A stretch of DNA of 59,642 bases from Myxococcaceae bacterium (lineage in GTDB: Bacteria > Myxococcota_A > Polyangia > Polyangiales > Ga0077539). The stretch covers positions 1-59,642 of the forward strand of contig SCUS01000158.1 in assembly GCA_004297725.1 (NCBI GenBank), written 5' to 3'. The notes beneath the pieces are model-generated. The model was not told where the DNA came from, did no database searches, and saw only the letters and a list, made by a program, of their open reading frames with translations. Shown here one piece after another: positions 16,325 to 25,974 of the stretch (its first letter is position 1; every line of letters begins with the position of its first letter). Position numbers and translations under genes: made by a program.

Positions 16325-18580
16325 GTGAAGATCATCAGCATCGGCGCAGGCCCGGCGGCCCTCTACTTCAGCATCCTGATCCGGGAGCGATTCCCCACCT
16401 GGGAGGTCACCCTGCTGGAGCGCAACGCCCTCGGCGACACCTTCGGCTGGGGCGTCGTCTTCTCCGACGAGACGCTCTCCAACCTGCTCGAGGCCGACCC
16501 CCCGACGCACTCCAGGATCACCGACAGCTTCGCCCACTGGGACGCCATCGACGTGCACGCCCGCGGCGAGACCTTCCGCTCCGCGGGCCACGGCTTCTCG
16601 GGCATCGCGCGACGCCGGCTGCTGGAGATCCTTGAGGAGCGGGCCCTCGAGCTGGGCGTGACCATCGAGCACGGCGTCGACCTCACCGACCCGGAGCGGG
16701 TGCGCGCCCTCGCCGCGGAGTGCGACCTGCTGCTGGGCGCCGACGGGCTGCGCTCCATCGTGCGCACCACCTGGCGCGACGACTTCGGCCCGAGCTTCGA
16801 CGTGAGGAAGTGCCGCTACCTCTGGCTAGGCACGCCGAAGCTCTTCGAGGCCTTCACCTTCGCGTTCGCCGAGTGCGAACACGGGATGTTCCAGGCCCAC
16901 GCGTACCGCTTCGACGAGCGCATGAGCACCTTCATCGCCGAGTGCGACGAGGAGACCTTCGCCCGCAGCGGCCTCGCCGACGCGCCCATCGCCGAGACCG
17001 TCGCGTACCTGGAGAAGCTCTTCGCCCCGTGGCTCGACGGACAGCCCCTGCTGATCAACCGCTCGCAGTGGATCCAGTTCGTGACCGTGCGCAACGAGCG
17101 CTGGCACCGGGGCAACGTGGTGCTCCTCGGCGACGCCGCGCACACGGCGCACTTCTCCATCGGGTCGGGCACCAAGCTCGCGCTGGAGGACGCCATCGCC
17201 CTCGCCGACAGCTTTACCCTGGGAGGTACCCTCGACGAGGTGCTCGACCGCTACGAGCAGGACCGCCGCCCCGTGGTCGAGCGCACCCAGAAGGCCGCGC
17301 ACGACTCGCTCGTCTGGTTCGAGCAGGCCCGCCGCTACCGGCCGCTGCCGCCGTGGCAGTTCGCCTTCAGCCTGCTCACCCGCTCCAAGCGCATCACCTA
17401 CGAGAACCTCGGCCGCCGCGACCGGGCCTTCGCCGACGACGTGGCCCGCCGCTTCGCCGCCTCCGCGGGCGTCGCCGTGTCGCCCGCCGACGCGCCCCCG
17501 CCGCCGATGTTCACGCCCTTCACGCTGCGAGGGATGACCCTCGCCAACCGCGTGGTCGTCTCGTCGATGTGCATGTACTCCGCGGCCGACGGCCTCCCCG
17601 GGGACTTCCACCTGGTGCACTACGGCGCGCTCGCGCAGGGCGGCGCCGGCCTGGTGATGACCGAGATGACCGACGTCTCGGCGGAGGCCCGCATCACCCT
17701 CGGATGCGCGGGCATCTACACCGACGAGCACACCGCGGCGTGGCGTCGCATCGTCGACTTCGCGCACGCGCAGAGCGGCGCGAGGGTGGGCCTGCAGCTC
17801 GGCCACGCGGGGCGCAAGGGCGCCACGAGGCTCATGTGGGAGGGCATCGACGAGCCGCTCGCGGAGGGCGCCTGGGAGATCATCGCCCCGAGCGCGCTGC
17901 CCTACTTCCCACACTCCCAGACGCCCCGTCCCATGGACCGCGCGGACATGGACCGGGTGATCGCCCAGTACGCCGCCGCGACGCGACGCGCGGTGGCCGC
18001 TGGCTTCGACCTCATCGAGATCCACATGGCGCACGGCTACCTGCTGGCGAGCTTCCTCTCGCCGCTCACCAACCTCCGCAGCGACGGCTACGGCGGCTCC
18101 ATCGAGGGGCGCGCTCGCTTTCCGCTGGAGGTCTTCGACGCGGTGCGGGCGCTCTGGCCCGCCGAGCGCCCGATGAGCGTGCGCGTCTCGGCCACGGACT
18201 GGCACCCGCACGGGATCACCGACGACGACCTGCGCGCCCTCGCGGCGATGCTGAAGGAGCGCGGCTGCGACATCATCGACGTGTCGAGCGGTCAGACGGT
18301 GCCCGACGCCAGGCCCGTCTTCGGGCGGATGTTCCAGACGCCGTGGAGCGACCTGGTGCGCAACGAGGTGGGCATCGCGACGATGGCGGTGGGCAACATC
18401 CAGAGCGCCGACCAGGTGAACAGCATCCTCGCGTCGGGCCGCGCGGACCTGTGCGTGCTCGCGCGCCCGCACCTCGCCGACCCCTTCTGGACGCTGCGCG
18501 CCGCCGCCGCGCAGGGCTGGGACGACCAGCGCTGGCCGGTGCAGTACGCCGCCGGCCGGAGCACCCTCGGGCGGGGCTGA
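16325..18580 (+). CDS. Bifunctional FAD monooxygenase / Old-Yellow-Enzyme reductase (salicylyl-CoA 5-hydroxylase or 2-aminobenzoyl-CoA monooxygenase/reductase type)
   Basis: 751 residues from GTG 16325. The N-terminal half is a class A flavoprotein monooxygenase: IGAGPAALY for FAD, GADGLRSIVR, and LLGDAAHTAHF. From about residue 395 an NADH:flavin oxidoreductase TIM barrel follows: NRVVVSSMCMYSA, LQLGHAGRKG, EIHMAHGYLLASFLSPL, NLRSDGYGGS and VSATDWHPHG. This fusion order and size match 2-aminobenzoyl-CoA monooxygenase/reductase and salicylyl-CoA 5-hydroxylase, which dearomatise or hydroxylate CoA-activated aromatic acids. No CoA ligase or beta-oxidation gene is adjacent, so the exact substrate is open. 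A TACCCT box 8 bases upstream suggests a leaderless transcript. Confidence 0.9.
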   Translation: MKIISIGAGPAALYFSILIRERFPTWEVTLLERNALGDTFGWGVVFSDETLSNLLEADPPTHSRITDSFAHWDAIDVHARGETFRSAGHGFSGIARRRLLEILEERALELGVTIEHGVDLTDPERVRALAAECDLLLGADGLRSIVRTTWRDDFGPSFDVRKCRYLWLGTPKLFEAFTFAFAECEHGMFQAHAYRFDERMSTFIAECDEETFARSGLADAPIAETVAYLEKLFAPWLDGQPLLINRSQWIQFVTVRNERWHRGNVVLLGDAAHTAHFSIGSGTKLALEDAIALADSFTLGGTLDEVLDRYEQDRRPVVERTQKAAHDSLVWFEQARRYRPLPPWQFAFSLLTRSKRITYENLGRRDRAFADDVARRFAASAGVAVSPADAPPPPMFTPFTLRGMTLANRVVVSSMCMYSAADGLPGDFHLVHYGALAQGGAGLVMTEMTDVSAEARITLGCAGIYTDEHTAAWRRIVDFAHAQSGARVGLQLGHAGRKGATRLMWEGIDEPLAEGAWEIIAPSALPYFPHSQTPRPMDRADMDRVIAQYAAATRRAVAAGFDLIEIHMAHGYLLASFLSPLTNLRSDGYGGSIEGRARFPLEVFDAVRALWPAERPMSVRVSATDWHPHGITDDDLRALAAMLKERGCDIIDVSSGQTVPDARPVFGRMFQTPWSDLVRNEVGIATMAVGNIQSADQVNSILASGRADLCVLARPHLADPFWTLRAAAAQGWDDQRWPVQYAAGRSTLGRG

Positions 18581-18660
18581 GAGGCCCGCGGCAACATTTC
18601 CCGCGAGCCCTGTATTGCCTCCGAAACCGCTGTGATAGTCTCCGCGGCGGACCGTCAACA

Positions 18661-18666
18661 GGAGGG
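18661..18666 (+). promoter_or_regulatory. Strong Shine-Dalgarno of the 85-residue protein
   Basis: GGAGGG lies 8 bases before ATG 18675. It stands out because most genes in this window lack any such site. A TAGTCT hexamer at 18636-18641 would give a leader of roughly 27 bases that includes it. Confidence 0.75.
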
Positions 18667-18674
18667 ACCTGCCA

Positions 18675-18932
18675 ATGCCTGCGAATCAGAAGACCTGGGA
18701 AAAGATCACGCGTGCGGAGCTCGACGTTCTGAAGTCCAACCTTCGGAGCAAGGGGCTCGTCCCCCCGTCGAGCGACAAGTCCACCATCCGCGGCCGCGGC
18801 GTCGTGGCCGACTGCGAGTACAACGAGCAGGCGCAGACCCTGGCGGTGACCATCAAGGAGACCCCGCCCTTCGTCAGCTACGGCTACGTGTTCGGCCTCC
18901 TCGACGAAGAGATCAAGAAGGTCGATCGCTGA
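18675..18932 (+). CDS. Small soluble protein of unknown function (85 aa)
   Basis: An 85-residue, charged, mostly hydrophilic protein. It starts with a Lys-rich helix (KTWEKITRAELDVLKSNLRSK region), has a central strand-rich segment with a single Cys, and ends LDEEIKKVDR. No signal peptide or TM is seen. I do not recognise the family. The strong ribosome-binding site, a candidate -10 box and normal codon use argue that it is a real and probably well-expressed gene. It follows the bifunctional flavoenzyme by 94 bases and has its own promoter candidate. Confidence 0.8.
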   Translation: MPANQKTWEKITRAELDVLKSNLRSKGLVPPSSDKSTIRGRGVVADCEYNEQAQTLAVTIKETPPFVSYGYVFGLLDEEIKKVDR

Positions 18933-18996
18933 TCGAAGCCTCCCTGACCTCTCCTCCCGCTCCCCCCCCGCCCCGAAGCCCCCCGACACCACCGAG

Positions 18997-21519
18997 TCAG
19001 TTGAAGATCCGCCCCCGCTCGAAGGGGTTGAGGCGGAACTCCATCAGCCCGTTCTGCGCCGCGTCGACGATGTAGATCCGGTCGAGGCCGCGAAGGTGCT
19101 GGATCGCCACGGGCAAGGGGCCGGTGTCGGTGCGGAAGGCGTCGTAGGCGTTGATGAGCGAGAACGAGATCTGCGTGTCCCGGTCGACCGGCGAGGCCAC
19201 GACCTCGGTACCGCGAGGGGTCTCGCGCTGCAGGAGCGCGGGGAAGATCTGCGTGCAGAGGTACGGGTTGGCGAAGACCGGCGCGTCGTCGCGCTGGGCG
19301 ACGCCCGCGGCGTTGACGGTGCCGGTGCAGGCGCGCCCCGCGGGGCACACCCGCCGGAGCATCGTGGGCACCTGCGGCGAGGGGGTGCCCCGGTCGAGCA
19401 GGCAGCGCTCGGCGAAGGCCACCACCTCGGCCTGCTTCACCGGGTCGATCTCGCACTCTCGCCCGGCCCCGACGCGCACCGAGTGAAGGAAGCCCGAGCG
19501 GCTCCCCTGCGCGATCCACTGCTGGCCCGCGCGCACCTGAAACTGGATCGCCTGGGGATAGCACCGCAGCACCGTCGCCACGTCGCCGACCTCCGGCGCC
19601 ACGCGGAGCTGCAGCCGGTCTTCGTAGGCCCGGTTGACCACCAGGTCGCGGTTGAGCGGCGCCGAGCCCGAGCCGAAGGTCTGCGCGCAGAGCTCGCGGT
19701 CGGCGACGAGCGGCGTCGGGTCGCTCACGATGCGGAGCAGGTCGCGCGCGATGGCATCGACGGCGAGCGCGCCTCGGGTGCAGAAGAGCCCGCCGGGCGC
19801 CTCGAGCACGAGCGCGCCGGAGCTGTCGGCGACGAGCGCCCCGCCGGTCTGGTCGAGCCCCGGGATGACGCTCTCGAAGGCGAAGGTCCACGCCTCGTTG
19901 CGCGAGGTGAAGGGATCGGTCGGGCCGTACACCGGGCCCGCGGAGGTGCTCCCGATCTGCCGACGGGGGAGCACCACGCCGAAGCTGTTGGTGTCGGTGC
20001 AGGCGGGGGTCATGTCGCGGGTGCGCGAGGGGCCGCAGGCGAACACCGGAGCGGCGGCGCCCTCGAGCGTCTGGCCGCGGGTGCTGCCGCTGAGGATGGC
20101 GGTGGTCTGCGGCGCCGAGGCGACCGCGGGCGCGAGGTTGAGCTGCGTCTGCGCGTGCGGGGCGTGGCGCACGAAGCGGTAGGTGCCGCTCGGGGTGCTG
20201 CCGGCGCCGTCCTGGCACTGCGCCTCCCAGGCGTCGACGTTGTAGTCGTCGACGTCGATCACCGTGAACTGCCCGTTGCGCAGCACCGCGCCGACGAAGA
20301 CGCCGCTGAAGTTGCCGGCGGCGGTCGGGGTGTAGCCCGCGCTGCACGTCGCGGTGTCCGACGGGGAGGACACCGGGATGTCGCGCGCCATCGGGTCATA
20401 CGCGCTGGTGTTGATGGCCACGAGCGCCGTCGCAGGGACCAGCAGCGCGACGCGGTCGGTGGCGACGCTCGGCTCGACGCGGCTCCCTCGGGCGTTGGGC
20501 TGCGGGAGGACGTTGGGGCGCACGCGGGCGCCGCGGGTGAGGTCCCACACGATGACCGCACCCTCGTCGGCGGTGGTCAGGTAGAGGTAGCGAGAGCGGG
20601 TGCAGTGATCGGGGTCGGCCGCCTGGTCGCACTTGTACCGCCGCGAGCGGGCGATCCCGGTGACCGCCGCGACGCGGGTGCGCTCGCCCACCGGGAGCGC
20701 GTCGAGCTCGGCGAGCGTCGCGACGTCGATGACGTGCACCCGGTCGATGGCGTCGTCGGTCACGTAGACGCGGGCGCCCTCCTCGTCGATCGCGAGCCCG
20801 ACCGGATGGGGGAGCGACTGCGCCCCGGCGTCAGCGTCGGCGCCGGCGTCCCCGACGGGGCCGCCGCCGCGGAGCGTGAGGACGCGCGGAGCGCCCGGCG
20901 CGGCGGGGTCGGTGACGTCGACGATGGAGACCGCGCGGGACTCCGGGAGCGTCGCCACGAGGAGGTGGCGATCGCCGGAGCGCACGAGCGCGAGGTCGCG
21001 GGCGAGGCCCCCGATGGGGATCTCCACGCGGCGGGCGGCGAAGCCGGCGCGGCGGGGGTCGGCCCGCAGCGCCGCGGCGTCGATGCGCAGCACGCGATCG
21101 CTGCGGCCACCGGCGACGTAGACGTAGCCGCCGCCCTCGGAGATGTCGGAGGTGATCGCGACCGGAAACTCACCCACCGGGACGAAGCTGTAGCCCGGGA
21201 TGGCGGGGCTGTTGTCGACGAGCGCGACGCCGGAGGTGGTGGCGAGGTCGATCACCGCGAGCTCGCCGCGATCGAACTGCGGCACCACGGCGTGGAGGTG
21301 GAAGTTCGCGTTGGCGCCCGGACCGTTGTCCGTGTCCGAGAGCGAGCAGCGGGTCGTGGGGTGCGGCGTGACGGTGGAGCCGACGACCTCCAGACAGACG
21401 AGCTCGACGTCCGTCGCGCGGATGATGTTGTTGGTGTTGCTGATGGCGGGCGTGGTGCTGCAGGCCGCGGCGAGCGTGGCGCCCACGAGCGCGGCGGAGC
21501 GGAGGGAGAGGGGTCGCAA
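18997..21519 (-). CDS. YncE/YVTN-like beta-propeller lipoprotein, large
   Basis: 840 residues. The leader MRPLSLRSAALVGATLAAACS has a lipobox AAAC, so an envelope lipoprotein is expected. Propeller-type strands recur in the first 400 residues: GELAVIDLATT, YVYVAGGRSDRVLRID, ARVYVTDDAIDRVHVID, YLYLTTADEGAVIVWD and FTVIDVDDY. The second half is Cys-containing and irregular (for example VLRCYPQAIQFQVRAGQQWI). It lies six bases downstream of a related propeller lipoprotein and is clearly in the same operon. Such YVTN-type proteins are binding platforms; the ligand is unknown. Confidence 0.82.
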   Translation of the reverse strand: MRPLSLRSAALVGATLAAACSTTPAISNTNNIIRATDVELVCLEVVGSTVTPHPTTRCSLSDTDNGPGANANFHLHAVVPQFDRGELAVIDLATTSGVALVDNSPAIPGYSFVPVGEFPVAITSDISEGGGYVYVAGGRSDRVLRIDAAALRADPRRAGFAARRVEIPIGGLARDLALVRSGDRHLLVATLPESRAVSIVDVTDPAAPGAPRVLTLRGGGPVGDAGADADAGAQSLPHPVGLAIDEEGARVYVTDDAIDRVHVIDVATLAELDALPVGERTRVAAVTGIARSRRYKCDQAADPDHCTRSRYLYLTTADEGAVIVWDLTRGARVRPNVLPQPNARGSRVEPSVATDRVALLVPATALVAINTSAYDPMARDIPVSSPSDTATCSAGYTPTAAGNFSGVFVGAVLRNGQFTVIDVDDYNVDAWEAQCQDGAGSTPSGTYRFVRHAPHAQTQLNLAPAVASAPQTTAILSGSTRGQTLEGAAAPVFACGPSRTRDMTPACTDTNSFGVVLPRRQIGSTSAGPVYGPTDPFTSRNEAWTFAFESVIPGLDQTGGALVADSSGALVLEAPGGLFCTRGALAVDAIARDLLRIVSDPTPLVADRELCAQTFGSGSAPLNRDLVVNRAYEDRLQLRVAPEVGDVATVLRCYPQAIQFQVRAGQQWIAQGSRSGFLHSVRVGAGRECEIDPVKQAEVVAFAERCLLDRGTPSPQVPTMLRRVCPAGRACTGTVNAAGVAQRDDAPVFANPYLCTQIFPALLQRETPRGTEVVASPVDRDTQISFSLINAYDAFRTDTGPLPVAIQHLRGLDRIYIVDAAQNGLMEFRLNPFERGRIFN

Positions 21520-21525
21520 CGGGCG

Positions 21526-22932
21526 TTACTCCTGCGGGAGCTGCGGAGCGAGGGTGAGCACGCGACGCAGGTAGGTACCAGGGGCCGCGGGGTCCGCGGG
21601 CGGGCGGAGGTCGATGACCTCGAGGGCGCCGTCGAGGAAGTCGACCACGTAGAGGAAGGGCTGCGACGGCGACGTATCGAGCAGGGCCTGGTGCGGCCCG
21701 CGGCGGGTGACGACCTGGCCGATGACGCGGCGCTCGTCGGGGTCGATGACCGTGACCCGTCGCGCGTCGAAGGAGACCACGAGCACCTGCGTGCGGCCGT
21801 CGACGGAGCGCACCACGAGGCGCGACGGCCCCTGCGGCACCGGGAGGACGTCCGAGACGACCGCCGCCGTGGGGTTGGCCGGGTCGAGCGTGAGCGTGAG
21901 CAGCGCCTCGGGGGCGCGAGACACCACGAAGGCGCGGTGCCGCGAGGCGTCGGGATCGAGGGCGACGGCGCGGTTGTTGTTGCCCCCGGAGAGGCCCCGC
22001 ACGCCGATGATGGCGCTGCGGTAGACGAAGGGGCTGCTGTCGCGGAGCGTGGCGTTGCCCGGGTAGGCCTGGAAGAAGGAGAGCGACGCCTCGGCGCGGC
22101 TGGTGACCACCCAGGTCGAGCGCTCTTCGCTCCCGGGCGCGCGGGGGAGCAGCGCCGCGCTGCTGAGGCCCGGCGAGAGGCTGCCGAGGGCGCTGAGCAT
22201 CACCGGCGCGCCGCCGCCGCCGCCGGCCGCGCCGTCGCGGATGAGCGAGGCGCGCGCCAGGCCGACGTCGCTGCTCTGGTGCGTAAGGAAGACCCAGCCG
22301 CGGGCTGGGTCGACGGAGATGGAAGAAGGGTCCGGCGGGAGGCGCGCCGCGGTGGGGCTCTGCGCGGAGTCGGTGCCGACCCGGTGGCTGTCGCCGCAGC
22401 GGCCGAGGGCCCCTTCGGCGCCGCAGTCGAGGCCGCCGTTGTCGTCCAGATCGAACCAGGTGACGGAGCCGTCGCCGCGCACGGCGACATAGAGCCGGGT
22501 GCGGTCGGGGTAGCGCGCGACGGCGCTGTCGACGGCATAGGGGCTGATGCGGCGCACCTGATCGGCGCGGACGAAGCCTCGCGCCTCGCAGACGACGCCG
22601 CCGGGCTGATCGCGGTCGGCGACGCAGCGGACGTCCGGCGCGTTGGGCAGCGCGGCGCAGCGGGCGTGCGTCGGGTCGGCGACGCGGGCGCGCAGGCACG
22701 CGAGGTCGACCGGCGCCACGGTGCCGCCGTTGTAACGGAGGTCGAAGTCGGAGCTGGTGACGTAGAGCCAGTTGCCCGTCGGGGAGGCCGCGAGGGTGAC
22801 CGGGTAGAAGAACGAGTCGCCCGGAGGGTCGACGCCCTCGTTGGCTGGGCAGCCGACGCTCGCGACGCCCAGCGCGAGACAGGCGGCACGCAGCGCCCGC
22901 GAAGGAGGAGACCAGTGTGGGCGGGCGGTCAT
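21526..22932 (-). CDS. YncE/YVTN-like beta-propeller lipoprotein
   Basis: 468 residues from ATG 22932; the reading to 22971 adds no signal. A hydrophobic leader ends in the lipobox SVGC. Blade-like repeats follow: GNWLYVTSSDFDLRY, TRLYVAVRGDGSVTWFDL, ARGWVFLTHQSSDVGLA, VVTSRAEASLSFFQ, QVLVVSFDARRVTVIDPDE and PFLYVVDFLDGALEVIDL, giving roughly six to seven blades. It is the first gene of a two-gene operon with the 840-residue propeller lipoprotein. A promoter candidate TTGAAT-17-TAGCTT lies just upstream and ends 10 bases before the ATG. Confidence 0.83.
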   Translation of the reverse strand: MTARPHWSPPSRALRAACLALGVASVGCPANEGVDPPGDSFFYPVTLAASPTGNWLYVTSSDFDLRYNGGTVAPVDLACLRARVADPTHARCAALPNAPDVRCVADRDQPGGVVCEARGFVRADQVRRISPYAVDSAVARYPDRTRLYVAVRGDGSVTWFDLDDNGGLDCGAEGALGRCGDSHRVGTDSAQSPTAARLPPDPSSISVDPARGWVFLTHQSSDVGLARASLIRDGAAGGGGGAPVMLSALGSLSPGLSSAALLPRAPGSEERSTWVVTSRAEASLSFFQAYPGNATLRDSSPFVYRSAIIGVRGLSGGNNNRAVALDPDASRHRAFVVSRAPEALLTLTLDPANPTAAVVSDVLPVPQGPSRLVVRSVDGRTQVLVVSFDARRVTVIDPDERRVIGQVVTRRGPHQALLDTSPSQPFLYVVDFLDGALEVIDLRPPADPAAPGTYLRRVLTLAPQLPQE

Positions 22933-22942
22933 CGGGCTGCGC

Positions 22943-22971
22943 AAGCTAGTGGAGCAAACCCGCGAATTCAA
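22943..22971 (-). promoter_or_regulatory. Putative promoter of the propeller-lipoprotein pair (TTGAAT-17-TAGCTT)
   Basis: On the minus strand, TTGAAT (22971-22966) and TAGCTT (22948-22943) are separated by 17 bases, and the -10 ends 10 bases before the ATG at 22932. It lies wholly in the 62-base gap after the kinase gene, so the pair can be transcribed independently. Confidence 0.5.
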
Positions 22972-22994
22972 GCGACGCCGTGCGGAGCGGCGAG

Positions 22995-24854
<1,860 letters not shown>

Positions 24855-24912
24855 CGCCCTACGCCGACCGGTGGGTGAACCTAAACCCCGTACACCGACG
24901 GCTTGTCGGCCA

Positions 24913-24941
24913 CAGGTAGCGCTTTCGCCGCCCCGAAACAA
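24913..24941 (-). promoter_or_regulatory. Putative kinase promoter (TTGTTT-17-TACCTG)
   Basis: On the minus strand, TTGTTT (24941-24936) and TACCTG (24918-24913) are 17 bases apart in the gap before the kinase start at 24854. It would give a leader of about 50 bases, longer than the leaderless pattern typical of this window. Confidence 0.4.
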
Positions 24942-24966
24942 GCGCGCATCGCGACCGGGATCAGCT

Positions 24967-25974
24967 TCACCGCGGCGCCACCCGCCGGAGCGCCGCCGTC
25001 GCCCGCTCCCGAAGCGCCGGGTCCGCGGCACCGTCGATCACCGCCCGGAGCGCGGTCGCGGACGCCGCCCGGTCGCCCTGCTCCGCGAGCATCAGCGCGA
25101 GCACGTAGCGCGCGGACAGATCGCCAGGGGCCTGCCGTGAGGCCAGCGTGGCCTCCTGCAGCGCGCGCCCCCGATCGCCGGCGGCCCAGAGCGCCTGCGC
25201 GAACTCGATGCGCAGCGCCGCCGTGGGGGTCAGGCCCACCGCGCGCCGGAGCGCGTCGACCGCCAGGCGCCCCTCGCCCAGCCGACGCAGCGCGGGCCCC
25301 GCGAGCCCGAGCACCGCGGCGTCCGAGGGCGCCCGGCGCATCGCCTCCCGAAGCACGCCGATCGCCTCGGTGCGTTCGGCGGGCGAGGGCCCCCTCGCGG
25401 GATCACCGAGCAGCAGCCCCAGGCTCAGCGGCGCGCGAGCGTCGGAGTGCAGCCGCGCCGACGCCGCTCGAAACGCCACGATCGCCCCCGGCACGTCGCC
25501 GAGGTCCTCCAGGCAGAGCCCGAGGTCGAGCTGCGCCTCGCCCAGCATCGGCACCCGCTGCAGGGCGCGACGCAGCCACGGCACGGCGTCCCGCGGGCGC
25601 CCCAGCTCCCGCAGCGCCACCGCGCGCTGCACCATCGCCTCGACCATGGTCGCGTCGAGCCCCAGCGCCTCGCCGTAGCGCGCCTCGGCGACCGGCCACT
25701 GCGACCGCGCGCGCGCCACCTCGCCCAGGTAGAACACCGGCCGGGCGTCGCGGGGATCGAGCCCTCGCGCCGTCACGAAGCGCGCCTCGGCGCCCGGGAG
25801 ATCACCCGCCCGCAGCAGCACCTCCCCCGCCGTGTACTCGCGCTCCGCGGCCGTCGGCTCGGCGCTCGCCCCGCGCATCGGAAACGGCAGCCTCGGCCGC
25901 TGCGCCACGGCCTCCGTCGCCCCGAGCATCGCCGCCAGCACCACCGCCCACCGCGCGCCCACCGTCGCTCTCAT
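24967..25974 (-). CDS. TPR-repeat periplasmic protein
   Basis: 335 residues. A signal peptide (AVVLAAMLGATEAVA-Q) is followed by consecutive helix pairs of TPR type: EYTAGEVLLRAGDLPGAEAR, PVFYLGEVARARSQWPVAEA, AMVQRAVALRELGRPRDAV, AQLDLGLCLEDLGDVPGAIV and others, about seven repeats. TPR arrays mediate protein-protein contacts. Its ATG overlaps the stop of glnD by four bases (ATGA), so translation is coupled. A link to nitrogen or envelope signalling is only suggested by this context. Confidence 0.88.
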   Translation of the reverse strand: MRATVGARWAVVLAAMLGATEAVAQRPRLPFPMRGASAEPTAAEREYTAGEVLLRAGDLPGAEARFVTARGLDPRDARPVFYLGEVARARSQWPVAEARYGEALGLDATMVEAMVQRAVALRELGRPRDAVPWLRRALQRVPMLGEAQLDLGLCLEDLGDVPGAIVAFRAASARLHSDARAPLSLGLLLGDPARGPSPAERTEAIGVLREAMRRAPSDAAVLGLAGPALRRLGEGRLAVDALRRAVGLTPTAALRIEFAQALWAAGDRGRALQEATLASRQAPGDLSARYVLALMLAEQGDRAASATALRAVIDGAADPALRERATAALRRVAPR

